Assembly: GCA_036743375.1 (NCBI GenBank)
Contig: DAINPP010000010.1
Location: forward strand, 1 to 64,000
Length of the DNA stretch: 64,000 nucleotides
DNA from: DAINPP01 sp036743375
Lineage (GTDB): Bacteria; Thermotogota; Thermotogae; MWEM01
Direction of reading: 5' to 3'
Position numbers and translations under genes: made by a program. This document shows positions 52,697 to 62,087 of this stretch, in pieces. Position 1 is the first letter of the stretch; each line of letters opens with the position of its first letter. The notes beneath the pieces are model-generated. The model saw only the letters and a program-made list of their open reading frames with translations. It did no database searches and was not told where the DNA came from.

Positions 52697-53821
52697 TCAT
52701 TGTCCTACATCATCAAGCTTCAAACAGTTGCAACGGTTTCTTCCCTGCTTCTTTGCCTCGTAGAGGCAGGCATCTGCCGTATTGACCAGCCTGGCCGGCT
52801 GAAGACCGTTTACGGAATCGTTAAAAACCACACCGATACTCACCGTGATATTCAGATCTGTTCCATCGGCTGAAACGGGCGTATTCTGTATTCTTTTCCG
52901 TATGGCTTCGGCAAGTTCAGTTACAGATATAAAGGTATCCGTTCCGTGAAGCAGAACCGCAAATTCCTCGCCACCCCAGCGTGAGACCACGCCTCTTTGA
53001 CCAACCACATCCGTTATCACCTGTGCCAGTTTTATCAGTACCTTATCCCCGGTCAAATGGCCATAATTATCGTTGATCAGTTTAAAATAATCGATATCCA
53101 GGATCATCAACGTCAGCGTCTGATCCTCATGAAACACTTTTATCGTTCGATCCAGCAATTCATTAAATCCGTGGCGGTTATACACCCCTGTCAGGGCATC
53201 ATGACGGTATAGAAACTGATAGCGCTTCTGAAGATCCACAAGCATTTTATAGGTTTGTTCACGAACATATTCAATAAAGTAACCGATTGCAAAGAAAGCA
53301 GCATACGCGAGTGGAAATCGTGTCTTGAAAGCCATAGAATAATCATACCGTACAAAGGAATAACCAACGGGTGTTGACAGTAAAAAGAAAATAATGCCAA
53401 ACATCACCAGGCTGAAAATCGTCCCACTCTTCCTCCCATAAACGAGCATCCCGCAGGACGGGAGCAACAGTATCCATATGATACTGAATCCCTCCGGAGA
53501 ACCGGAGATCAGAAAATAGACATACAGTACGATCACCATAAAGGCAAACACGATCTTCGGAATCCATTTTCTCGTCGTTACCAAGATAAACAGAACCATA
53601 TCCAGAAATGAACAGATACTGAATAGAAAAGTAGCGAGTGTCAGAAATCCCTCATGCATGAACAGGTTGATACACGTCATAACGACTGCCACTATTCCAA
53701 GTATGAAGGTTATAATGATGAACTGCGCACGAAACCGGTCTTCATCATTTTTAAGGATTTCCGGAGTAAAAAAACCTTTCAGAAATCTGTTTCTCACGGC
53801 CTTGCTTACACCTCGTTTCAT
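52697..53821 (-). CDS. Membrane-bound diguanylate cyclase (GGDEF)
   Basis: 374 residues. Six or so hydrophobic segments in residues 30-195 form a membrane module without a recognised sensor domain. A GGDEF domain (about 210-370) has the active-site RWGGEEFAVLL at about 278, with DALTGVYNRHGF and LDIDYFKLINDNYGH upstream. The catalytic signature is intact, so it should make cyclic-di-GMP from GTP. The product-inhibition site (RxxD five residues before GGEEF) is absent: the sequence there is RGVV. No EAL or PilZ gene is visible in the window. Confidence 0.93.
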   Translation of the reverse strand: MKRGVSKAVRNRFLKGFFTPEILKNDEDRFRAQFIIITFILGIVAVVMTCINLFMHEGFLTLATFLFSICSFLDMVLFILVTTRKWIPKIVFAFMVIVLYVYFLISGSPEGFSIIWILLLPSCGMLVYGRKSGTIFSLVMFGIIFFLLSTPVGYSFVRYDYSMAFKTRFPLAYAAFFAIGYFIEYVREQTYKMLVDLQKRYQFLYRHDALTGVYNRHGFNELLDRTIKVFHEDQTLTLMILDIDYFKLINDNYGHLTGDKVLIKLAQVITDVVGQRGVVSRWGGEEFAVLLHGTDTFISVTELAEAIRKRIQNTPVSADGTDLNITVSIGVVFNDSVNGLQPARLVNTADACLYEAKKQGRNRCNCLKLDDVGQ

Positions 53822-54192
53822 CGAATCGTTAAAAAAAACATTAACCTGATCTATTTTATATAGAAAAAACCTTATCCTATGAAGTTTATCATAGATTATG
53901 AAATCATACGGTTAATTGCCCAATTTTATTCATCGGTTAAGGGTATTGGGATAGGGAAGCTGTTTTTAAAAGTTGTAAACATCAATTGCTTCACTTCTTT
54001 TGTCTCTAAATACCCGAGGGTTGCAAGTGTAAAAATATCAGAAAATAAAAGGCTTAACGCATTGTAAATAATCACTATTATGTCAAAAAAGGGTGGAAAA
54101 CCTTCCACCCTTATCATTTTTTATACGCATTTCCTTTATTAACCATAAGTCCCTGCTGTTTGAACTTAACGGTTAATCTTCACTCGTAAAAA
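53822..54192. other. Intergenic region between GGDEF and kdd genes
   Basis: About 371 bases, AT-rich. It holds the kdd terminator (54085-54112) and probably the promoter of the GGDEF gene near 53822-53880. Two short frames (plus 53879-54067 and minus 53926-54117) lack ribosome binding sites and look non-coding. No gene called. Confidence 0.5.
54085..54112 (-). terminator. Terminator of kdd
   Basis: On the minus strand AAGGGTGGAA, loop GGTT, TTCCACCCTT: 10-bp perfect stem, then a T run (TTTTGAC). Lies about 80 bases after the kdd stop. Confidence 0.88.
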
Positions 54193-55101
54193 TTATCCAT
54201 ACCTCTTCTGGAAGAGTTCAAACAGTTTCTTATTCTCTCTGACGACATCAAGCGCATAGGCCGCGTGATTGGTTGCATAACCGTTGCCGATGATCATGTT
54301 GACATCTTTTCCGACGCCTTCTGCTCCGAGGGCCGCCTTTGTGAAGCTCGTTGCCATAGAGAAGAAGTAGACATTGCCATGGTCTTTTGTGGCGAGGACG
54401 CAGGACATTTCGGTGTTGGGTGCGTTGACAACGTTGATCGTCACATCACACATCTTTCCGTCTGTTGCATCGTGTACCATGTTGTAAACACCGACGGTAT
54501 CCGTTGCATCCGTCTGAAGGATAAGATCACAGTAGCCCATTGCCTCGAGTTCATCTCTTCTGTCGTTATGATGGATGAGCCCAATGACCTTCCCCACACT
54601 GCCGGCCATCTTTTTGGCCACATAGCTGCAGAGCATACCGGATTTTCCTGCGGCACCAAGGATCATGACGGTATCTCCGGGTTTGACCATCCTCGCCGTC
54701 TGAATCGGTGCGCCGGCTACATCGAGGATGGAGAGTGCGAGTGGTCTGGACATATCATCTGGCAGTTTACAGAGGACACCGCTTTCAAAGATGATCGCCT
54801 TTGCCTCAACCTCCACCTGTTCCCTGTCAAGATGTACTTTTCTGATCTTGTCTATCTTGAGTGGTGTGAGTGAAAGGGAGACGAGTGTTGCGACATGATC
54901 CCCTACTTTTACACCGTGTTTTTCCGTCATTTCCTTTGAGATCTCCGCTACAACACCAACGAGCATTCCACCGGATCCTGTNNNNNNNNNNNNNNNNNNN
55001 NNNNNNNNNNNNNNNNNNNNNNNNNNNNNNNNNNNNNNNNNNNNNNNNNNNNNNNNNNNNNNNNNNNNNNNNNNNNNNNNNCCGAATGGACTTACTTTCA
55101 T
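54193..55101 (-). CDS. kdd: L-erythro-3,5-diaminohexanoate dehydrogenase, split by an assembly gap
   Basis: Oxidative deamination of (3S,5S)-3,5-diaminohexanoate to 5-amino-3-oxohexanoate with NAD(P)+, in lysine fermentation to butyrate and acetate. Both sides of the gap can be read: ATG 55101 (8 nt after GGAGG) gives MKVSPFG, matching the family start, and the other side resumes at TGSGGMLVGVV. The NAD-binding motif ILGAAGKSGML, VYFFSMATSF and a C-terminal RENKKLFELFQKRYG are present. With 100 Ns the frame is kept and the chain is 302 residues, shorter than the roughly 340 I recall for this family, so the true gap is probably longer than 100 bases. The other lysine genes (kamA, kamD/E, kce, kal) are not in the window. 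Confidence 0.88.
   Translation of the reverse strand: MKVSPFXXXXXXXXXXXXXXXXXXXXXXXXXXXXXXXXXXTGSGGMLVGVVAEISKEMTEKHGVKVGDHVATLVSLSLTPLKIDKIRKVHLDREQVEVEAKAIIFESGVLCKLPDDMSRPLALSILDVAGAPIQTARMVKPGDTVMILGAAGKSGMLCSYVAKKMAGSVGKVIGLIHHNDRRDELEAMGYCDLILQTDATDTVGVYNMVHDATDGKMCDVTINVVNAPNTEMSCVLATKDHGNVYFFSMATSFTKAALGAEGVGKDVNMIIGNGYATNHAAYALDVVRENKKLFELFQKRYG
54982..55081. other. Assembly gap of 100 N inside kdd
   Basis: Exactly 100 unresolved bases. A round number like this is the usual scaffold placeholder, so its true length is unknown and the join should be treated with care. Both flanks fit one kdd gene. Confidence 0.98.
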
Positions 55102-55147
55102 TTGTACCAACCTCCGTAAAATATAATTGCCCTTTTTTCTGTATTTT

Positions 55148-55168
55148 TGGAGTTTCTTCGAAACTCCA
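55148..55168. repeat. 9-bp hairpin between parvulin and kdd genes
   Basis: TGGAGTTTC, loop TTC, GAAACTCCA. On the minus strand it is followed by A, not T, so it is not an ordinary terminator for the parvulin gene. It lies about 47 bases before kdd ATG. A further GAAGTTTC/GAAGCTTC pair flanks a T run next to it. Could be an operator or a mRNA-stabilising structure. Confidence 0.5.
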
Positions 55169-55206
55169 TAGAAGCTTCAAAAAAAGAAACTTCATTCATG
55201 ATCAGT

Positions 55207-56238
55207 TTAAAAACTCATTTCTATATTGTACTTTGCCTTTTCATTCTGAAATTCCGTTTTCAACCAGTCCTCCCAGAGGGTGAGCTGTTTTTCTCTTTTG
55301 AGGATCAGTCTAACGTCTTCCTGTGCCTGATCCTGACCAAATTCTCCACCGCTGAATTCGGCAATCTTGAGGATGTGATAGCCAAGTTCAGTCTTGATCG
55401 GCCCGATAACATCTCCGGGATTTTTGTCGAAGGCAATGTCAAAATCCGGAAACACGCCTCTTTCTATCCAGCCGAGGTCTCCATGATTGTTTCTGGTCAG
55501 ATCATCCTTTGAATAGGCCAGAACGGCGGCGTCAAATCCCTGGCCGTTGATGGTATTAAATACGTTATTGATTGTTGTCGTATCGTTGAGCAGGATGTGA
55601 TAGAGATGTACCGAATTGCTGTTCGTGTTGTCAACGGGATTCTGTGCCATGTATTCGGCAATCTCGCCATCGGATATCTGAACATAGTCAAAGAGGGCAT
55701 CCATCAGTCCGAAATTGGCAAGCGTGAGTTTTCTCTGAAGTTCGAGATGCAGCTTGTAGTCGGCGAGGCTGTTGTAACCCTGTGTCAGGATGTACTGCTC
55801 AAATTCGTCCTCGTTGAGGTTGTTTGCGGCGAGGAGTTCTCCGAGAAAGGTGTTGATATACCCCGTCACATCTCCATCGTTAATCTGCACACCATTCTGC
55901 TTTGCGAGATCCACGAGGACAAGCGCATCAACAAGCGTGTAAAGGACGCGTTTTTTATAATCCACAAGGAAATCATATCCCGTTTCACTGGAAAGGAGTA
56001 ATTCATAGAATCCTTCATTCGTCTCCTTGATCTTTAAGAGGGTAAACGGAAGATTCGTCTCCACATCCAACAGTCGGGCGGTAATCTCCTGTCCGTTGAT
56101 ACTTGCGACAACATAATCCGGATCAAGATCGAGTATGTCTGCGGATGTCTCTGACGAGAAACCCGCTATGCTCATCATGGATAATACGATAATTAAACTC
56201 AAAACTTTTAAAATGTCTCTTCGTTTCAGATTCTTCAA
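55207..56238 (-). CDS. SurA/PrsA-like parvulin peptidyl-prolyl isomerase
   Basis: 343 residues, TTG start after AGGAGG. N-terminal signal (RRDILKVLSLIIVLSMMSIAG) for export, then a SurA_N-like helical chaperone region (about 40-190), then a rotamase domain (about 200-315: VHLYHILLND, NNHGDLGWIERG, IGPIKTELGYHILKI). The end, WEDWLKTEFQNE, is typical of this group. It folds exported or outer-membrane proteins in the periplasm. It follows the ligase-like gene by 26 bases, so the two are probably co-transcribed. Confidence 0.88.
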   Translation of the reverse strand: MKNLKRRDILKVLSLIIVLSMMSIAGFSSETSADILDLDPDYVVASINGQEITARLLDVETNLPFTLLKIKETNEGFYELLLSSETGYDFLVDYKKRVLYTLVDALVLVDLAKQNGVQINDGDVTGYINTFLGELLAANNLNEDEFEQYILTQGYNSLADYKLHLELQRKLTLANFGLMDALFDYVQISDGEIAEYMAQNPVDNTNSNSVHLYHILLNDTTTINNVFNTINGQGFDAAVLAYSKDDLTRNNHGDLGWIERGVFPDFDIAFDKNPGDVIGPIKTELGYHILKIAEFSGGEFGQDQAQEDVRLILKREKQLTLWEDWLKTEFQNEKAKYNIEMSF

Positions 56239-56264
56239 TTCAAGACCTCCTGAATAGGGTTCTG

Positions 56265-59200
56265 TTATTGTGAGATGACAACCGGAGGATTATCCCTGGC
56301 TTCCTGTATGATGTTCATGATCTCATCGTAATTGGCATCATCCCATCTCTCACCGGTAAACTGATTCAGTTTCCAATCGTCAAGCCACTTGCTCTCAAAC
56401 TCACCCGCGTTGTTGGCATAGGTATACACACTCACGATCTGATCCATGAACTGCGCCCGTTTCTGCACGAGGCTTTCATAGTTTGAGACGAAACTCTTGT
56501 ATCGGTTTCTTTCGTCATCGGTGAGATAGCTGTTGTTCTTCAAGTCATCCACACACCAATCGTAGGCGACTTTCAGGAGTGTGAGTCCATCATCGAGCAC
56601 GTAGATGGATTCCTGATAGAGGTTTTTCTCAAGGAATGCCTGTGCGATCTGTGCATAAACGCTTTCGATGTCATCTGGCACACCGGTTCTCTGTACGTTG
56701 TGCATCTGTTCCGAAGCCCAGACTCTCTTTTCAGAAACTTCCTTGACCTTCGGGTAAACGACGAGAACGGAATCCGATTTCAGCAGCAGGTCGATGTATT
56801 CCGAATAAATGCCTTCCCAGTCCGGGAAGAGATTCCAGTTGGCCGGAAGTTTGTAAATGGCCGTATCATACCATTTCTTGAAATCACCCAACGCGACCAT
56901 CGCCTGATTCTGATGCAGCTCGATCAGTGGATTAAACTTATCAGCCAATTCAGGATGCTGCGTGACGATGTTTCGATAGGTATTCGACAGATTCTTGAGC
57001 ATCACGTTGTAATTATAGTTAAAACTGCCGAGTATCTTGTAGGAATTCTTTTCGTTAAAACTCAGGAAGGATGATTCAAAGTAATCGATACCTGACTGAT
57101 AGCGCTGTATATCATACCAGAGCGAGAGATCAACCATCGACAGCAGATCACTCAGATCATAGCCCTGAGCGATCAGTTCCTCTATCACGGCAAAATCATC
57201 CTTGAGGGGGTATTCTATGTACTGATCCTGTATGTATCTCATGTCATCCATTTTGGTTGTAAACTGCTTTCTCAGGGTGGCCATTGCATCTGCGCTTGAA
57301 TTGAGCTCATTGTACATGAGTTCTTTTCTCTCCGCTCTGATCATCATGAGGGACATGTAGAACATGCTCTTCCCGTAACAGTGTGAATAGTCAAGACTCG
57401 CGAGGAAATCATTCAGCCCGTTCTGATATCTTGCAAAGCGTTCATTGGCGAGATAATTGAGGTTCTGATCTATCTGTCTGTAATAATCCTGAATCTTTGC
57501 CTCTTCGGATTTCACCTCTTTGTCCAACTCACTCAGAAGGGTGATCCTCAGCTGGGCCTCATTCATGTTATTTGCCATCGACCCCATTTCAGACTTCTTT
57601 CTCGCAATATAGGTGTTTGGCTCAAGGACGGCGTACTGCCCTTCCCTGTTCTCCAGCAGGGTCTCCATCTGCTCAACCTGTGCCTGTTGCTGATTCAACT
57701 GGCTGATCTGCTGTTCGACCTGTCCGAGACTGGAATAATAACCATTTCCGTCTTTGAAGAAGGCCTCTGCCATCATACTCTTGAATTTCAGTGTTCCGGC
57801 CATCACGCCAACACCGATCACGACAAAGAGTAATGCCAGGATACCGGTCTTCTTCATATTCAGTTTGATCTCAAATCGTCTCTTTTTGTTGAAGTATCTT
57901 CCAAACCCGAGGCCGCCGATGGCAAGTGCCCAGAGTTGGTTTGGCAGAAGATGAAGCGGAAATTCAGTAAAACTGTGCCCGAGAATTTCCGTGAACGCAA
58001 CCGCCAGCATAATCAACAGAATGGCATCGTCCGGATTTTCCTGATCTTTGAGCATTCCGAAGAACATGATGAGAATGATCACCAGGGTGAAGACAATCGA
58101 GAGGATTCCAAGCAGTCCCATCTCTCCGAGGACCTGGAAATAATCGTTATGGGTTCGCTTGAAGTTCGACCAGCCGTCGACATACTGCGGTTCATCATGA
58201 ACGACTTCTCCCATGTAATCAACCGCACGAAGCATATAGGTACCGATCCCGTTTCCGATGATCGGATAATCCTTGAACTGGTAAACCGAGGCCTTCCAGG
58301 CAAATACCCTTGCCTTACCACCGGTTGTCTGGAATCCTCTGGCATCAAAGATGGATGACGTCCTTTCGGCAACATTTGTCCCCTTTGCCAACGGGTTATT
58401 CGGGTTGGAGAGGATGATCGGCAAGGCCAGTGCGATGACGAGCAAGGCAATCAGGAATAGGCGATTCGTCAGTTTCAGGGTGTCGGCCATCTTTGGAGAA
58501 TAGGCCTTCATCTCCTGATAATTATCGGTAATCCCTTCCTTTTTCCGACTGTTTCTGTAATAAAGCCACGCGATAACAAACACAACAACACCGATTCCAA
58601 GGGAAAGAATAACCGCTCTCGTTCCGATGATCAACACGAGGAAATAGAAAATGGCCGCGTTTATCAGCCCGATTGTCTTGATCACAATAACCGGTATGAA
58701 GAATTTCTTTGTCTGGGTCTTGTCTTTCGGCTTCCAGCCAAAATCATAACTGAGTGCAAAGTAAACGGTGATCGGAAGCAGTGAGCCAAGAAAATCCGAG
58801 ACAAAGTTTGGATTCCCGATGGTGGCCTTGATGGACATCTTCCCACCGCCACCATAAGAACCGAGGAAGAAGGATTGTCCGGTATAGTAGTTGAAGAGCG
58901 ATTCAATGGCCACCATCGTTCCGGCTGTCATAACGGCGAGCAAGAAATAGGTAATCGCGCGTTTTTCCTCAAGAAAATTCGAGAAATACAGCACCATAAA
59001 TCCCGTCAGAAAGGCATAAATCCCGATCTCAAATGAAAAGCTGAAATAGAGCGGGTTCTCCATCAGGACGGTAAACGTCGACAGGATGGCCGCGATTCCG
59101 AAGAGGAACCAGCCGAGATGCGCCCAGGTAAAGTACATATAGGAATCTTTATCTTTGATCTTTCTGACAAGATAAAGTGTCATGGATATGGTGAAGAATA

Positions 59201-59360
59201 CGATGAGAAAGAAATACTTCGATGTACTGAATTCATAGGTCAGTTTTGGATGAGCAAACATGGCTATGAAGATAAACGTGAAATAGAGAAACAGAGATTC
59301 AAACGTCTTCAGGAAAGACGTCTTGTCTCCAAGGGTAATAGGTTTACGATTGTTTCCCAC
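56265..59360 (-). CDS. O-antigen-ligase-like membrane protein with large C-terminal helical region
   Basis: 1031 residues, GTG start after GGAGG. About 12 membrane helices in residues 15-490. The Wzy/WaaL (Wzy_C) region contains the RVFAWKASVYQFKDYPIIGNGIGTY motif and NFKRTHNDYFQVLGEMGLLG, which carries the conserved periplasmic His near HNDY. A last membrane segment (about 505-525) is followed by over 500 residues, mostly helical, with a Gln-rich coiled coil (LGQVEQQISQLNQQQAQVEQ) and possible TPR pairs. It would join a sugar chain to lipid A core or polymerise it. The long tail is unusual for WaaL. Confidence 0.8.
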   Translation of the reverse strand: MGNNRKPITLGDKTSFLKTFESLFLYFTFIFIAMFAHPKLTYEFSTSKYFFLIVFFTISMTLYLVRKIKDKDSYMYFTWAHLGWFLFGIAAILSTFTVLMENPLYFSFSFEIGIYAFLTGFMVLYFSNFLEEKRAITYFLLAVMTAGTMVAIESLFNYYTGQSFFLGSYGGGGKMSIKATIGNPNFVSDFLGSLLPITVYFALSYDFGWKPKDKTQTKKFFIPVIVIKTIGLINAAIFYFLVLIIGTRAVILSLGIGVVVFVIAWLYYRNSRKKEGITDNYQEMKAYSPKMADTLKLTNRLFLIALLVIALALPIILSNPNNPLAKGTNVAERTSSIFDARGFQTTGGKARVFAWKASVYQFKDYPIIGNGIGTYMLRAVDYMGEVVHDEPQYVDGWSNFKRTHNDYFQVLGEMGLLGILSIVFTLVIILIMFFGMLKDQENPDDAILLIMLAVAFTEILGHSFTEFPLHLLPNQLWALAIGGLGFGRYFNKKRRFEIKLNMKKTGILALLFVVIGVGVMAGTLKFKSMMAEAFFKDGNGYYSSLGQVEQQISQLNQQQAQVEQMETLLENREGQYAVLEPNTYIARKKSEMGSMANNMNEAQLRITLLSELDKEVKSEEAKIQDYYRQIDQNLNYLANERFARYQNGLNDFLASLDYSHCYGKSMFYMSLMMIRAERKELMYNELNSSADAMATLRKQFTTKMDDMRYIQDQYIEYPLKDDFAVIEELIAQGYDLSDLLSMVDLSLWYDIQRYQSGIDYFESSFLSFNEKNSYKILGSFNYNYNVMLKNLSNTYRNIVTQHPELADKFNPLIELHQNQAMVALGDFKKWYDTAIYKLPANWNLFPDWEGIYSEYIDLLLKSDSVLVVYPKVKEVSEKRVWASEQMHNVQRTGVPDDIESVYAQIAQAFLEKNLYQESIYVLDDGLTLLKVAYDWCVDDLKNNSYLTDDERNRYKSFVSNYESLVQKRAQFMDQIVSVYTYANNAGEFESKWLDDWKLNQFTGERWDDANYDEIMNIIQEARDNPPVVISQ

Positions 59361-59400
59361 TGAAACACCTCCGAATGATTACGCTGATTTATATTTCAAT

Positions 59401-60960
59401 CTATTTTATCACAAAGGATAAAAGCAGTATGATGCCGAAGAAGGCAAGGATAAACAGATACAGGTACTCGTATAGATGCGGATAAAGAGTATCCGGACTC
59501 TTAACAGACGGAAAATCAAAGTAATTGATGTTCCTTTCAAACGGAACCGACTCACTCAGTATGCGTCCATACGGATCGACGAGTCCCGTTATCCCGTTGT
59601 TCGATACGTGGCACATCCAGCTTCTCGTTTCCACAGCCCTGATCTGTAGCTGTCTGAAATGCTGATCGAGTGCCGTCTTATGCGTGAAGTATCCATCATT
59701 GGTGATGACACAGTACATATCCGCACCCGCTTTTTTGAAATCCACGAACACGTTTGGAAAATACGATTCAAAACAGATGGGAAAGGCGGCATTCACTCCC
59801 ACATCCAGCATTACCGGTTCAGGCCCTCGTGCGAGATAATTTCTGAATTTCAGGAAGGAAAGGAACTGGAAGAGTTCCTCAAACGGCAGGTATTCCGTAA
59901 ACGGGTTCAACTCCATCTTCCCGTAGACCTTGTCCAGTAGCCCTTCTTGCGGATCGACAAATTGTGCGGCATTGTAATAATCTCCATTTTCCAGTGTATA
60001 AATATGTGGCACGATCACCGTCATATCCGTCTTTTTTGATAATCTTTCCAATGAGTGGAGGGTTTCAGGGTATCTGTTCACATCATACAAAAAGTAAGCC
60101 TCCGGTAGGACAAACAGATCCGTATCGGGCTGTTCTTCCTCCACCTGCTCCGCAAAGGTTTCAAAATCGCTGAGCAGTTCATCCTCCGAGGCGTAATATT
60201 TATTAATCGGTGTGATCATCGTCTGTACACCCGCTACTTTGATCATCCCGGTGTCTTCACCGTAGGAATCGGGCAGATTTGATTCGATAATGAGGTTGAC
60301 GCAGTAGACACAGAGGATCAGGGATGAGGCTACGATAACGGTTTGTTTCACCGACCGATGTCTCTTGTAACTGATAAATATCAGTACATTGACAAGGGCT
60401 ACGAGGACGAGCAGCAGCTCAGAACCCCCGAAGGAAGCGAGTTGAAGCAGTCCTGTCGTATCAAAAAGGGCATCGGAAAATCTGAACCCGATGAATTTCA
60501 GCGGCGGAAGTGTTCTCAGAAATTCCACGAACAGTATCAGGGCAATAGATGACAGGGCAAGTAACAGCGGTTTCTTTTCAAACTTTCTGGAAAAATGAGT
60601 AAAGAAGAAACCGTAGACGCCGAAATACAGCCCCACAAAAGCTCCGGCAAGGAGAAACAGAAAGACACCCACAATCGGCGGAAAGGAATCAAACGTCCTT
60701 GGAATCTCACGGACAAACGCCGGCAGGAGCCACCAGAAACAGATGGAATAATAGACCCAGCCGAATATCCAGGCGATGAAAAATCCACGGCGTTTTTTCT
60801 GCCCGTCAAGGCAGAACATGAGTATGGCAAATGAAAACCAGACCAGGACGGATGTCCCCATACTTGGCATGGAGAAGGCCAGCAATGCGGCTGAAATCAG
60901 TGCAAACAGCAGTCTTTTCCCCAGTCCCGGTGTTTTTTCCCTGATCTTTCTCTCCCTCAT
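59401..60960 (-). CDS. lnt: Apolipoprotein N-acyltransferase
   Basis: 519 residues. About 7 membrane helices in residues 15-220, a nitrilase-like periplasmic domain (about 235-480) and a last membrane helix at the C-terminus. Catalytic triad positions: Glu in FVLPEAYFLYDVN, Lys in VYGKMELNPFTEYLPF, Cys in FPICFESYFPN. It adds the third acyl chain to the N-terminal Cys of lipoproteins, matching the many lipobox proteins here. It overlaps the DegT gene by 4 bp (ATGA). Confidence 0.95.
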   Translation of the reverse strand: MRERKIREKTPGLGKRLLFALISAALLAFSMPSMGTSVLVWFSFAILMFCLDGQKKRRGFFIAWIFGWVYYSICFWWLLPAFVREIPRTFDSFPPIVGVFLFLLAGAFVGLYFGVYGFFFTHFSRKFEKKPLLLALSSIALILFVEFLRTLPPLKFIGFRFSDALFDTTGLLQLASFGGSELLLVLVALVNVLIFISYKRHRSVKQTVIVASSLILCVYCVNLIIESNLPDSYGEDTGMIKVAGVQTMITPINKYYASEDELLSDFETFAEQVEEEQPDTDLFVLPEAYFLYDVNRYPETLHSLERLSKKTDMTVIVPHIYTLENGDYYNAAQFVDPQEGLLDKVYGKMELNPFTEYLPFEELFQFLSFLKFRNYLARGPEPVMLDVGVNAAFPICFESYFPNVFVDFKKAGADMYCVITNDGYFTHKTALDQHFRQLQIRAVETRSWMCHVSNNGITGLVDPYGRILSESVPFERNINYFDFPSVKSPDTLYPHLYEYLYLFILAFFGIILLLSFVIK

Positions 60961-62081
60961 AAAGCCTTCACAATCTGTTCGAGATTTTCCGCAACGTATT
61001 TCTGATCCTCTTCTCCGAGGTTGTTAAAAAACGGCAGGGCTATCGTCCGGTCGCTGATGTCTTCCGTAACCGGCAGCAACCCTCTTTCAAAACCAAACTG
61101 TTCTCTGTAGAACGGCTGAAGATGAATAGGGGCGAAATAATTTCTGCATCCGATGCCGGCTTCCCTGAGTCCTTCAAGGACGTTGTTCCGGTTTATCCCC
61201 CTGTCGAGTGTGATAACGTAGACAAACCAGCTCATCTGCGAGACATAATCCTTCACCTGAGGGGGATTGACCCCATCAACCGGTGAAAGTAACCGTTCAT
61301 ATCTGTTTGCCACATCGTTTCTCTTTTTGATGAAGCCATCTATCTTTTTAAGCTGTTCAATCCCGAGAACAGCGGAAAGTTCACTCATCCGATAATTATA
61401 TCCGAGTCTTACATGTTCCAGCCATGTCCCGGCACTTCCACGCCCCTGATTCCTTGCGGATTTTGTAAATTCATAGATAGCTTCGCTGTCTGTAACGAGG
61501 ATACCGCCCTCACCGGTCGTGATCTGCTTGTTCGGATAAAAGGCAAAGGCACCTGCTACGCCGAAACTGCCGCATTTCTTTCCCCTGTATTCCGATCCAA
61601 GTGCTTCACAGGAATCATCGATGAGGATGAGATTGTATTTTTCCACGAGTACATTGATCCTGTCATAGTCACAGGGGTGTCCAAAGACATCCACGACGAT
61701 AAGCCCACGGATATCCGGATCCTTTTTCAGGAGTTCCTCGACACTGTCCGGATCGATATTCATCGTATCCGGTTCGATATCCGCAAATACGGGGACTGCA
61801 CCGACATAAAGCAGAATATTCGAGGTGGTGATAAAGGAGAAGGACGTGGTGATGAACTTGTCTCCCCGTTTGATTCCAAGTCCACGGACAATGAGGTCAA
61901 GTGCACTGGTTCCGCTGTTGACAGCCACCGCATACTTTCTGCCGGAATAATCGGCAATCTGCCGTTCAAATTCTATAACCTTCGGACCTATACTCAGTAT
62001 CGTTGAATCAAGCACTTCCATTACAGCCTTTTTCTCTTCTGCACCCAGCTCGGGTGATGCCAATGGTATTTGTCTCATCAT
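60957..62081 (-). CDS. DegT/DnrJ/EryC1/StrS-family aminotransferase
   Basis: 374 residues, PLP-dependent sugar aminotransferase. Signatures: AVAVNSGTSALDLIVRGLG, FITTSFSFITTSNILLYVGA, LILIDDSCEALGSEYRGK, and the PLP lysine in FYPNKQITTGEGGILVT. ATG 62081 or 62078 after GAGGTG. It makes an amino sugar for a surface glycan, which fits the downstream ligase-like protein. It follows plsX by 6 bases. Confidence 0.93.
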   Translation of the reverse strand: MMRQIPLASPELGAEEKKAVMEVLDSTILSIGPKVIEFERQIADYSGRKYAVAVNSGTSALDLIVRGLGIKRGDKFITTSFSFITTSNILLYVGAVPVFADIEPDTMNIDPDSVEELLKKDPDIRGLIVVDVFGHPCDYDRINVLVEKYNLILIDDSCEALGSEYRGKKCGSFGVAGAFAFYPNKQITTGEGGILVTDSEAIYEFTKSARNQGRGSAGTWLEHVRLGYNYRMSELSAVLGIEQLKKIDGFIKKRNDVANRYERLLSPVDGVNPPQVKDYVSQMSWFVYVITLDRGINRNNVLEGLREAGIGCRNYFAPIHLQPFYREQFGFERGLLPVTEDISDRTIALPFFNNLGEEDQKYVAENLEQIVKAL

Positions 62082-62087
62082 CTCACC

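Noticed and set aside
53879..54117. Short frames on both strands between the GGDEF and kdd genes
   Set aside because: No ribosome binding sites, overlap each other and the kdd terminator, no protein-like composition.
54870..55283. Frames that run through the N block on other strands or phases
   Set aside because: Artefacts of translating N; only the minus-strand frame fits the kdd family on both sides.
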